DNA of 32,809 nt, taken from contig CANPYR010000028.1 of assembly GCA_947588805.1 (NCBI GenBank), forward strand, positions 1 to 32,809, read 5' to 3'. This DNA is from an uncultured Clostridia bacterium. Lineage in GTDB: Bacteria > Bacillota > Clostridia > Oscillospirales > Ruminococcaceae. Of the stretch, positions 23,400 to 30,776 are shown piece by piece. The first letter of the stretch is position 1. The number at the start of each line of letters is the position of its first letter. A model generated the notes under the pieces. That model was given only the letters and a program-made list of their open reading frames with translations. It ran no database searches and was not told where the DNA came from. The translations under genes were made by a program, and so were the position numbers.

Positions 23400-23837
23400 A
23401 TGAAATTTCTTAGGGCGTTCTGCGTATACGTATTCGGCGGGCTGAGCTATGGGATGCTGGAGCTTTTGTGGCGCTCGGAAACTCATATCTCGATGTTTTT
23501 CGTCGGGGGATTGTGTTTTTTGACGATAGAGATCATTGAGAGATACCGGCTTTTCGGCGGCAGCATTATTCTGCAGGCTCCGCTCTGCGCTCTGTGCATA
23601 ACTGCGGTGGAGCTCCTCTCCGGGCTTTTGGTGAACAGGACCATGCACCTTGAGGTGTGGGACTATTCGTCGCTCCCGCTTAATCTCTGGGGACAGATCT
23701 GCCTGCCGTTTTCGGCGCTATGGCTCTGCGTATCATTCCCCGCGGAGATAGCCGCAAGGGGTATAAGAAAATACATCTTCGGCGACAGGCTTGAGAAAAT
23801 ACGTCTTCTTCCGAAGACCGAAGAGGAAGCGGCGTAA
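23400..23837 (+). CDS. CmpB-like integral membrane protein (putative ABC transporter permease family)
   Basis: This 145-residue protein has four predicted membrane helices. Its sequence (YGMLELLWRSETHISMFFVGGLCF, then VWDYSSLPLNLWGQICLPFSALWL) is characteristic of the small ABC_trans_CmpB membrane family common in clostridia, whose role is not established; the transporter label is by annotation tradition. GGGAGGAAG precedes the ATG. It stands alone, divergent from the valS T-box transcript and convergent with the CorC-like gene. The charged tail (LLPKTEEEAA) is cytoplasmic. Confidence 0.82.
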   Translation: MKFLRAFCVYVFGGLSYGMLELLWRSETHISMFFVGGLCFLTIEIIERYRLFGGSIILQAPLCALCITAVELLSGLLVNRTMHLEVWDYSSLPLNLWGQICLPFSALWLCVSFPAEIAARGIRKYIFGDRLEKIRLLPKTEEEAA

Positions 23838-23983
23838 AAATTTCGCCGATATAGGAATCTCGGGAGAGCATGTTCCGCGTACACTGTTCGCATATTTGAC
23901 GAATCCTTGAAATTCCGACTTCTTCTTTCTTAATAAGACATTACGGTCGAATCCGGAATTCCCGGGTTCGCGCATGAAAGAAT

Positions 23984-24020
23984 AAAAACTCCCGCCGCCG
24001 GTGAAAGAACCGACTGCGGG
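23984..24020 (-). terminator. Terminator of the CorC-like gene
   Basis: CCCGC (23991-23995) pairs with GCGGG (24016-24020), with an inner CCGGT/ACCGA stem. On the minus strand it is followed by AGTTTTTATT. It may act for both convergent genes. Confidence 0.7.
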
Positions 24021-24056
24021 ATAATATTATTATTTATTATAATTTTTATTTTTATC

Positions 24057-25331
24057 CTATTCTTCTTTTTCTTCCTGATCCTCCTGCTCATCGCCGCCGC
24101 CCTCGGGGCTTACGGTTATGCTTACGCGCTGGATGCGCTGCTCGTCCACCGAGAGGACCTTGAAATGGAATCTCCCGCAGTCGCATTCCTCGCCGGGGTC
24201 GGGGATATGGTCGAGATTCTCCATCACAAGACCGCCTATGGAGTTGCAGTCCGTTTCTATCTCGTCGGGATCAAGCCCGATGTTGTCAAGAAAATCGCGT
24301 ATAGAAAGACCCGCGTCCACCTCATATTCATCCTCGCCGACCTTGATAAAGGAGGTATCCTCTTCGTCGGTTTCGTCATATATTTCGCCGACGAGCTCTT
24401 CTATTATGTCCTCCATCGTAACTATTCCCTGCGTGCCGCCGTACTGATCCACTACCACCGCCATATGCGTTTTTGCTTTCTGCATCTGCTGCATTATCTC
24501 GGAGATCGTAGTCATTTCAAAGATATAGAGCGGTTTCTGGATTATCTCCCTGATATCCCGGCGGTTGTTGAGATACATATCGAAGAAATTCTTCTCGTGG
24601 ATGATACCGACGATATTATCTATAGTCTTCTCATAGACCGGAAGACGCGAGAAGTGAGAGGTGATAAAAACGTCTTTAATTTCGTCGGGAGTCTGTTCGA
24701 TATCCACCGCGGAGATATTTACTCTCGGGATAAGGATCTCGCTTATCGTTATATCCGAAAATTCGAGCGCGGATTTAACAAGATCGCTCTCGTTTTCATC
24801 CAAAACTCCCTCGTCTTCAATTTCGTCGATGATATACTTAAGCTCTTCTTCGGTCATGGTCGGCTGGTCCTTAGAGCCGCCGCAGAGCCGTATCACGAGA
24901 TTTTTAAGCCGTATCAGAAGCCATACCACAGGCGTTAAAACGGTTATAAGTCCGTAGAGGGGGTATGCGATTATCATCGTGAAGGTCTCGGAGAATTCCG
25001 AAGCCATGTTTTTGGGGATGATCTCGCCGAAAATGATGATAAGAACGGTCATCACCGCAGTCGAGATCGGCACATATTTCGCGCCGAACCGCATAGAGAT
25101 CATAACCGTCGCGACGGTAGTCGAAGCGAGGTTTACGATGTTGTTGCCGATAAGAATGGTTGTCAGCGTTTTGTCAAAGTTATCGGTGATTTTAATAGCC
25201 AGCTTTGCTCTTTTCGAGCCCTCGTCCGCATAGCTTCTAAGGCGCACCTTGTTCACTGACGAAAGCGCCGTTTCCGAAGCGGAAAAGACTGCGGACAGGA
25301 TAATAAGTATGACTATTATGAATATGTCCAT
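24057..25331 (-). CDS. CorC/HlyC-family (CNNM-type) membrane transporter
   Basis: This 424-residue protein has the standard order. An N-terminal DUF21/CNNM membrane domain (SAVFSASETALSSVNKVRLR, NIVNLASTTVATVM) is followed by a pair of cytoplasmic CBS domains (ILIPRVNISAVD, MAVVVDQYGGTQGIVTMEDIIEELVGEI) and a C-terminal CorC_HlyC domain (YEVDAGLSIRDFLDNIGL). Relatives are magnesium or cobalt efflux proteins; haemolysin is a historical name. The start at 25331 begins the conserved MDIFIIVILIILSAVFSASE; the longer frame from 25418 overlaps the promoter region. The C-terminus ends in an acidic tail (EGGGDEQEDQEEKEE). Confidence 0.92.
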   Translation of the reverse strand: MDIFIIVILIILSAVFSASETALSSVNKVRLRSYADEGSKRAKLAIKITDNFDKTLTTILIGNNIVNLASTTVATVMISMRFGAKYVPISTAVMTVLIIIFGEIIPKNMASEFSETFTMIIAYPLYGLITVLTPVVWLLIRLKNLVIRLCGGSKDQPTMTEEELKYIIDEIEDEGVLDENESDLVKSALEFSDITISEILIPRVNISAVDIEQTPDEIKDVFITSHFSRLPVYEKTIDNIVGIIHEKNFFDMYLNNRRDIREIIQKPLYIFEMTTISEIMQQMQKAKTHMAVVVDQYGGTQGIVTMEDIIEELVGEIYDETDEEDTSFIKVGEDEYEVDAGLSIRDFLDNIGLDPDEIETDCNSIGGLVMENLDHIPDPGEECDCGRFHFKVLSVDEQRIQRVSITVSPEGGGDEQEDQEEKEE

Positions 25332-25433
25332 ATAAAGTCTATCAAACCTTTCCGTGTATAAGCGCAGATTTGATGTACGGTCGAAGCATAAGTACAAACG
25401 TCTTCCGACCGCGCACAATTATACACGTTAATA

Positions 25434-25462
25434 AGTATATCATAACTCTGAGAGTTTGTCAA
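25434..25462 (-). promoter_or_regulatory. Promoter of the CorC-like gene
   Basis: On the minus strand TTGACA (25457-25462) and TATACT (25434-25439) are separated by 17 bases. The leader of about 95 bases supports the start at 25331. It is divergent from the promoter at 25507. Confidence 0.85.
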
Positions 25463-25506
25463 GGGGAAATAGGCTTTTATCAGTCGCGCAGATTTTAGAA
25501 AAGACC

Positions 25507-25535
25507 TTGACATTTTATTCTTAAAGGCGTATAAT
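25507..25535 (+). promoter_or_regulatory. Promoter of the LRR-dockerin gene
   Basis: Perfect TTGACA (25507-25512) and TATAAT (25530-25535) are separated by 17 bases. GGGAGG at 25553-25558 precedes the ATG at 25567. Confidence 0.93.
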
Positions 25536-25566
25536 TATCTTATCATACAAAAGGGAGGATAAATAA

Positions 25567-27381
25567 ATGAAAAGAATTTTATCAGCGTTGACGGTTTTGG
25601 TAATGATTTTTGCTATGTCGGGAAGTGTTTTTGCGGCGGGACTTCCGGAGCTTCCCGAGCTTCCGGTTTTGCCGGAGGGTAGTCTTGAGGAGCCGTTTAT
25701 CTCGGATGTTTCGGACGACGTCGAAGGCGAATTCGGCGGCGCAAACGATTTTGCGGATAATTCCATCGCGTACAGCGCAGGAGTCGTCGGGGGGAATATT
25801 TATTATAATATTTTGAGCGACGTTAAATACGGCGGAGATTATATCGCCATCACCGGCTGCGACGATACGGTTATGAGCGCAAATATCCCGGCGGCCATTA
25901 ACGGAGTGCCGGTTAAGGTTTTAGCAACCAATTCATTTAAGAACAAAAGAATCACATCAATTACATTGGCGGAAGGAATAGCAGAAATTGGAGAATCTGC
26001 TTTTAGCGGCGCAATGTTATCTACACTAACACTTCCTTCAACGGTTACGAAAATTTCATATAATTCCGGTTATAAAATGCCAAATCTTCGTGAGCTTACT
26101 ATTCTTGCAAAAGATATAACATGGGGAACAAGCAGCCGTTGGGACAGTTTCTTCGCAGAATGCAAGCAGCTTACTAAAGTAACAATCAATTCCACAATAG
26201 TAGGCGACGTAGCATTTCAAAATTGTACGTCTTTATATGATGTTACATTTTCTGAAAATCTAATATCCATAGATCAAGGGGCTTTTGAGGGGTGTTCTGC
26301 TTTAAAAAGACTTTCGTTACCTAACAGCATAGAAACAATTGGCGGCTCTGCGTTTACAGGATGCACAAATCTCACTTATCTGTCATTAGGAAAAAATCTT
26401 GTTTGGATTGGTTCGGAAGCTTTTAAAGACTGCGTATCTCTTGATTCGGTAGTACTTCCTAATAATCTTACAACTTTATATAGCAGAGCTTTTATGAACT
26501 GCACCTCTCTTAAAGATATCACTTTCCCCAAAGACAGCCTTTTTGAAATTCAGGAATATTGCTTCCAAAATAGTGGTCTCGTAGATGTGGTTATACCTGA
26601 CAGTGTTGTCACAGTAGGCGGATCGGCATTTTCCTATTGTCCTAATTTGAACTCAATAACAACATCAAAATCGATGGCAAATGTACCGCTTAGCTTATGC
26701 TTCAATTGCTACAATATCAAAAAGATTACTATAGCGGAAGGCACAGTTACAATTGGTGATTTTGCTTTTGGAAGTAGTGCAATGCCAAATGGTCAAATTA
26801 TTCCCGTTACAATTGAGGAAATAAATCTTCCAAAAACAATACAAAGAATAGGTCAGGCTGCTTTCCGTTACAATGGTATCCATGAAAGCGTTACAATAAA
26901 TAAAGTTAATATTGCCGCGTGCAAGGACAGGTGGAACGATGTAGTTGTTGAGGCTAATAACGATAACTTCCTCAACGCCCCCACAACCTACGCCGAACAC
27001 GACTACCAGTATAAATACGACCAGAATACCCACTGGCGCGAATGCACCTCTTGTCTGGCTCCCGTAGGAAGCGCGGAGCAGCATAGATTTGACAGCAACG
27101 GCGCTTGCACGGTCTGCGGCTTCGGCAGAAAGCTCACCCCCGATGACCCCCACGACCACATTTTTGCGGAGGTCGTTACGTCGGATTATCACGGCAAAGA
27201 ATGCTCTCTCTGCGGCTGGGGAACCGACTTCGGAAAGCATACGTTGGGCGAAGACGGAGTCTGCACAGTCTGCAATCAGATCCCGCCCAAGGGGAATACG
27301 GGGTACGATGTAAATAACGACGGCAAGGTAAGCTCCCTTGACGCGGTTATAATTTTGAGACATTTAGCGCATCTTGACTGA
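25567..27381 (+). CDS. Secreted leucine-rich-repeat (BspA-type) protein with His/Cys module and half-dockerin
   Basis: The protein has 604 residues with a signal peptide (MKRILSALTVLVMIFAMSGSVFA). A Pro/Glu/Leu-rich segment precedes roughly 12 BspA-type leucine-rich repeats (LRR_5), for example IAEIGESAFSGAMLSTLTLPS and LISIDQGAFEGCSALKRLSLP, at about residues 115-465. A His/Cys module follows (HDYQYKYDQNTHWRECTSC...CTVCG...CSLCGWG...CTVC). The C-terminus is a single dockerin repeat (DVNNDGKVSSLDAVIILRHLAHLD) where two are usual. LRR_5 proteins are surface adhesins or binding proteins. The repeat region (about 25920-26960) is clearly more A/T-rich than both ends and its neighbours, which suggests a recombined or acquired core. 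Confidence 0.92.
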   Translation: MKRILSALTVLVMIFAMSGSVFAAGLPELPELPVLPEGSLEEPFISDVSDDVEGEFGGANDFADNSIAYSAGVVGGNIYYNILSDVKYGGDYIAITGCDDTVMSANIPAAINGVPVKVLATNSFKNKRITSITLAEGIAEIGESAFSGAMLSTLTLPSTVTKISYNSGYKMPNLRELTILAKDITWGTSSRWDSFFAECKQLTKVTINSTIVGDVAFQNCTSLYDVTFSENLISIDQGAFEGCSALKRLSLPNSIETIGGSAFTGCTNLTYLSLGKNLVWIGSEAFKDCVSLDSVVLPNNLTTLYSRAFMNCTSLKDITFPKDSLFEIQEYCFQNSGLVDVVIPDSVVTVGGSAFSYCPNLNSITTSKSMANVPLSLCFNCYNIKKITIAEGTVTIGDFAFGSSAMPNGQIIPVTIEEINLPKTIQRIGQAAFRYNGIHESVTINKVNIAACKDRWNDVVVEANNDNFLNAPTTYAEHDYQYKYDQNTHWRECTSCLAPVGSAEQHRFDSNGACTVCGFGRKLTPDDPHDHIFAEVVTSDYHGKECSLCGWGTDFGKHTLGEDGVCTVCNQIPPKGNTGYDVNNDGKVSSLDAVIILRHLAHLD

Positions 27382-27402
27382 TGTAACAGTGTACATTAAA
27401 TT

Positions 27403-27432
27403 CGGCCATGCCCGCGCGGGCATGGCCGTTTT
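27403..27432 (+). terminator. Terminator of the LRR-dockerin gene
   Basis: A 26-bp palindrome, CGGCCATGCCCGC (27403-27415) with GCGGGCATGGCCG (27416-27428), is followed by TTTT. Confidence 0.88.
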
Positions 27433-27599
27433 GCATATCGAAAATCCCCGGCTCGGCCGGTTGATGTTTATTGTATTCATCTCCACGACTCGACCCAAGG
27501 TCTTTTTTCATTTATTTCCTTTTTCCCTGCCAAAATTTTCACTGTGTAAAATATCCCCACCTCGGGCAGAATAATCCTGAAAATATTCTGAAAGGACCG

Positions 27600-28946
27600 A
27601 TGTATTTGAAAACTACAGTTTCACGCCGCGGGCTGGTGCGGCTTATTTCGTTCTTTATTTTCGCGGTCGCGATTTTGGCGGCGGCGGATCTTATGTATAT
27701 GCAAAAAATAAAAAGGCTCGAAAACGCCGTTCAGGCGGGTTATTCGAGCGCCGTTGAGGGGCTTGCGCAGAGTGCGGATACGATCAGCACCGTTCTCACA
27801 AAGGGCCGATACGCCTCCTCTCCGTCTATGATGAGCAGGCTTTCCGGAGAGCTGATGGCGAGCTCGATGCAGGCAAAAACCGCGCTTGAAAGCCTTCCTG
27901 TGGCGGGGATGTCGATAGATAATCTCGAAAAATTTTTGTCGCAGGTCGGAAATTATGCGACTTCGCTATCGCGCCGAGCGACGGCGGGCGAAAGCCTTAG
28001 CGACGAGGACAGGGCTAACGTCGCTTCGCTTTCGGAATGCGCGGACAGGCTCTCGGAGGAGCTCTGGAGCCTTAGGATGAAAATGGTGACGAGCGACCAA
28101 AGCGTTGAGGAGATCTTTGAAGGCGTTGACAGCGACGTCGGAAGCTTTCTTGCAGACGGCGTTTCGGGGATCGAGGACGGCCTTAAAGAGATGCCGAAGC
28201 TTATCTACGACGGTCCGTTTTCGGATCATATCCTTGAACGCGTTCCGCTCATGACAAAGGACGCGAATCCGGTTTCGGAGGACGAAGCGCGCGAGAAGGC
28301 CGCAAAGGCGCTCGGAGTCGATTCCTACAGGGTCCTGACGAGCGAAGCGGGAGAGGAAGGAAAAATGCCCGCATACTGCTTTTATTCCGAAGGCGGGCGC
28401 TGCGCGGTTTCCAAAAACGGAGGATATATAATTTATTGCATTAAGCAAAGAAACGTCCGGGATTCGGCTTTATCCGCAGAAGAAGCGACGGAATACGCGG
28501 AGGAATATCTTAAAAACCTCGGTATTGAAAACATGGAAAAGACCTATTTTGAATGTTTTAACGGCGTTTGCACGATAAATTACGCCTACCGCGACGGGGA
28601 TGTGATCTGCTATACGGATCTTATAAAAGTCGCTGTGGCGCTTGATAACGGTGAGATTTTGGGGTACGACGCTCGCGGATTTTTGGTAAATCATCACGAG
28701 AGAAAATTTGACGAGCCGAAGATTACGGAAGACGAAGCGGTGGGGAACATCTCGAAAAGTCTCGAGCCGCAGGGGTGCGGGCTGGCTGTAATTCCGACGG
28801 ATTCGGTCAAGGAGAAGCTGTGTTACGAAGTGAAATGCAGGACGGAGAACGGGCGAGATGTGTTGATTTATGTGAACGCAGAGACGGGGGATGAGGAGGA
28901 GATCCTGCTGCTTTTGATTACGGAAGCGGGGCAGCTGACGGTTTAG
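27600..28946 (+). CDS. ypeB: YpeB-like spore germination protein
   Basis: The protein has 448 residues. It has an N-terminal anchor (about residues 13-32, LISFFIFAVAILAAADLMYM), a helical middle region (about 35-225, from MQKIKRLENAVQAGYSSAVEGLA), and C-terminal PepSY-like repeats with paired helix and strand elements (SEDEAREKAAKALGVDSYRVL, SAEEATEYAEEYLKNLGI, TEDEAVGNISKSLEPQGCG). This is the YpeB architecture. In Bacillus, YpeB is needed for stability and localisation of the cortex-lytic enzyme SleB in spores. The start at 27600 (AAAGGA upstream) gives the membrane anchor; the longer frame to 27471 has no ribosome binding site. sleB, its usual operon partner, is not adjacent. Confidence 0.88.
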   Translation: MYLKTTVSRRGLVRLISFFIFAVAILAAADLMYMQKIKRLENAVQAGYSSAVEGLAQSADTISTVLTKGRYASSPSMMSRLSGELMASSMQAKTALESLPVAGMSIDNLEKFLSQVGNYATSLSRRATAGESLSDEDRANVASLSECADRLSEELWSLRMKMVTSDQSVEEIFEGVDSDVGSFLADGVSGIEDGLKEMPKLIYDGPFSDHILERVPLMTKDANPVSEDEAREKAAKALGVDSYRVLTSEAGEEGKMPAYCFYSEGGRCAVSKNGGYIIYCIKQRNVRDSALSAEEATEYAEEYLKNLGIENMEKTYFECFNGVCTINYAYRDGDVICYTDLIKVAVALDNGEILGYDARGFLVNHHERKFDEPKITEDEAVGNISKSLEPQGCGLAVIPTDSVKEKLCYEVKCRTENGRDVLIYVNAETGDEEEILLLLITEAGQLTV

Positions 28947-28964
28947 AAGATAGAGGATAGAATG
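28944..28964. repeat. Short heptad repeat after ypeB (TAGAAGA TAGAGGA TAGAATG)
   Basis: Three 7-base units begin at the ypeB stop codon, with the same period as the other intergenic heptad arrays. The order could be chance on its own. Confidence 0.45.
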
Positions 28965-29125
28965 GAAAAGTGTGGGAAAAGCAGGAAGCTATAAAGGAGA
29001 GGGAACTAAAAAGGTTTCGCCGGCCTTTCCTCAAAAGGCCGCAAAACCCCATAAGCGCACCGTATGCCAAAGAGGGGTACGGGGAGACAGCCTATGCTGT
29101 AAAAACCTGCCCCAGCTTGGTTTAC
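28965..29125. repeat. Gene-free gap with AAGGTTTCGCCGG repeat copy
   Basis: No gene is visible. 29008-29024 is identical over 17 bases (AAAAAGGTTTCGCCGGC) to the right arm of the GH5 terminator at 15137-15153, and the next 20 bases (ending GCCGCA) also align. The left arm is missing, so it is not a terminator here; a small GGCCTTT/AAAGGCC hairpin (29022-29040) is present. Confidence 0.6.
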
Positions 29126-29304
29126 GCTTAAAGTAAAAGTCAATGGCAGAAAGCTATAGGTTCAGTCTGCCAAACTTTATGACATCAGAAAAATAAAGTC
29201 AGAAGCAGAAAGCCCTCGGGCGGCGGCGAGATTCGCGGACCGGGCGGGAGGGTGGGGAGCAGTTTGTAGAGCTTTTGCAGGAAAGCAGCGAATCTCGCCG
29301 CCGC
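29126..29304 (+). repeat. Intergenic repeat element copy A: 17-bp inverted repeat around a G-quadruplex motif
   Basis: GCGGCGGCGAGATTCGC (29220-29236) and its exact reverse complement (29288-29304) enclose GGGCGGGAGGGTGGGG (29242-29257), four G-runs with single-base loops. The left flank 29126-29219 (including CTATAGGTTCAG and AAAGTCAGAAGCAGAAA) also matches copy B at 32631-32809, which lies in the opposite orientation. There is no coding frame; it is likely a small mobile or structural element. Confidence 0.85.
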
Positions 29305-29487
29305 TTAACGCAAGCCTTGCCTATCGCAGAAATGAAAAATAGAAGCAGCCCCATAGCTGCACTTATACCAACCTTTCCGCCAGGCAAAATAAAAATCACC
29401 CCCTAAAAGCCCTTAGAGCAAACCCGAATTCGCCGCCCGCGATAAACTTACAGGAAGCTACACTCACTCCCTCATCACATCCGCAAC
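29305..29487. other. Gene-free gap, nothing recognised
   Basis: Between repeat copy A and the lipoprotein terminator I see no gene, promoter or clear repeat. The sequence is of mixed composition. Confidence 0.5.
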
Positions 29488-29519
29488 AAAAAGCCGCGCC
29501 CACTAAGGCACGGCTTTTT
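29488..29519 (-). terminator. Terminator of the small lipoprotein gene
   Basis: AAAAAGCCGCGCC (29488-29500) pairs with GGCACGGCTTTTT (29507-29519) with one mismatch; A and T runs on both sides could allow termination in both directions. Confidence 0.82.
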
Positions 29520-29563
29520 TGCTTTTGTTTCGTTTTTACAGCGCCACAGCGCTATGCTCGGAA

Positions 29564-29998
29564 TTACTCCGCAGTGGGCTCCTCGGGAGCAGCTTCGCCC
29601 TCGGCGTCGCCGGTGGAAGCATAGTAAGTGGTGTTGGAACCCGCGATGGGATCAACATCCTTGTACTGAGCTACAACGTTCTGGTTGGGATCGTAGATCA
29701 TGAAGCCTTCAATGGTCTCGGCGCCGTTAGGAGTGAAGTCTACGAAATAGGTGCCGGCGTCAGGATCGTTGACCGCAACCGCGAAGGTTCCGGAAACTAC
29801 CTCAGGAGTATCCATGACGGTGAAGGTGATGGTAAGATTGCCGCTGTTGGCCTTTTCGTCCCAGCCGGAGAACTCGGCCTTGTAGGTGCCGGACTCGCTC
29901 GCGAAGGCGCCGTTAGGAGCAACAAGCGTCTCGCCGCAGGCGGTGAGAACTACCATTGCCATCACAAGAACAACTGCTAATGTAAGGATTTTTTTCAT
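29564..29998 (-). CDS. Small secreted lipoprotein of unknown function
   Basis: This 144-residue protein has a lipoprotein signal (MKKILTLAVVLVMAMVVLTACGE, lipobox LTAC), so it should be anchored outside the membrane. The mature part is about 105 residues of beta-strand-like sequence (GTYKAEFSGWDEKANSGNLTITFTVMDTPEVVSGTFAVAV), plausibly a small beta sandwich, ending in an acidic tail rich in Glu, Ala and Pro. I recognise no family. GGGGGA lies nine bases before the ATG. It has its own consensus promoter (30050-30078) and terminator, so it is transcribed alone and probably strongly. Confidence 0.85.
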   Translation of the reverse strand: MKKILTLAVVLVMAMVVLTACGETLVAPNGAFASESGTYKAEFSGWDEKANSGNLTITFTVMDTPEVVSGTFAVAVNDPDAGTYFVDFTPNGAETIEGFMIYDPNQNVVAQYKDVDPIAGSNTTYYASTGDAEGEAAPEEPTAE

Positions 29999-30049
29999 AG
30001 TAAATTATCCCCCGATAAAATAAGAGTCGATTTTGCTAATCGCAACTAT

Positions 30050-30078
30050 ATTATAAACCCAATATTTCAAAATGTCAA
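30050..30078 (-). promoter_or_regulatory. Promoter of the small lipoprotein gene
   Basis: On the minus strand TTGACA (30073-30078) and TATAAT (30050-30055) are separated by 17 bases, a full consensus promoter. The leader is about 45 bases. Confidence 0.93.
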
Positions 30079-30225
30079 TAAAATATTACCAACATTGTTA
30101 TATATGCACAGAATTTTCTTGAATTTTTAGTTATTTTTCCAACAACCTTTCGCCGGTTTGGCGTGATTTTAAGGAAAATCCTGTCATTTTTCGTCTTGCA
30201 ACGCCTAAATCCCGCCGCAGAGCTT

Positions 30226-30747
30226 TCAGATCATGCTTACGCTATTTTCGTAATCGTAGCTGTGCGGGACCTTATCCACAGCCTTTTTGCCGACTGCTAT
30301 CGCTATCTGATAACCGTAACCTTCCGGGAATTTAAGCTTTTCGGCATAGTATCCGCTCTTCTCTCCGGTCAGGACCTGTCTTATGCAGCCGATAATAAGG
30401 CTCCCGAGTCCTAAGGCTTCCGCGGCTATCGCCATATTCTCAACGGCTATCCCCGCGTCTACCGCAGTCCAGTGAAACGCTGTCTCGCCGCTTAAGACGA
30501 CGACAATCGGCGCTGAGTAGTAGAAGTTGTCGGGGGTCTTCATCGCCTTTCCGGTGAGATCGCTTTGGATCTCGGAAAGGATCGGATCCGAGCCGCTCAG
30601 AACGCTGAAGTGTATCTCCTGGCGGTTGGTAGCGGTAGGAGCTTCGAGCCCAGCTTTTATTATCGCGTCAAGCTCCTCCTTAGTAAGCTTCTCCTCGGCG
30701 TATTTTCTCGTCGAGCTTCTTTTTTCAATAGCCTTTAAAGCGTCCAT
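30226..30747 (-). CDS. Nitroreductase-family flavoprotein
   Basis: This 173-residue protein matches the short nitroreductase family. The N-terminus (ALKAIEKRSSTRKYAEEKLTKEELDAIIKAGLEAPTATNRQEIHF) holds the FMN-binding RSxRxY and APTATNRQ motifs. VDAGIAVENMAIAAEALGLGSLIIG is the conserved helix. Family members are FMN-dependent NAD(P)H oxidoreductases of the cytoplasm; the natural substrate is not predictable. GAGG precedes the ATG at normal spacing. It begins 29 bases after the stop of the diguanylate cyclase and has no separate promoter that I can see, so the two probably share a transcript. Confidence 0.9.
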   Translation of the reverse strand: MDALKAIEKRSSTRKYAEEKLTKEELDAIIKAGLEAPTATNRQEIHFSVLSGSDPILSEIQSDLTGKAMKTPDNFYYSAPIVVVLSGETAFHWTAVDAGIAVENMAIAAEALGLGSLIIGCIRQVLTGEKSGYYAEKLKFPEGYGYQIAIAVGKKAVDKVPHSYDYENSVSMI

Positions 30748-30776
30748 AGTATAACCTCGCTTTCTGTCTTAGGCGC

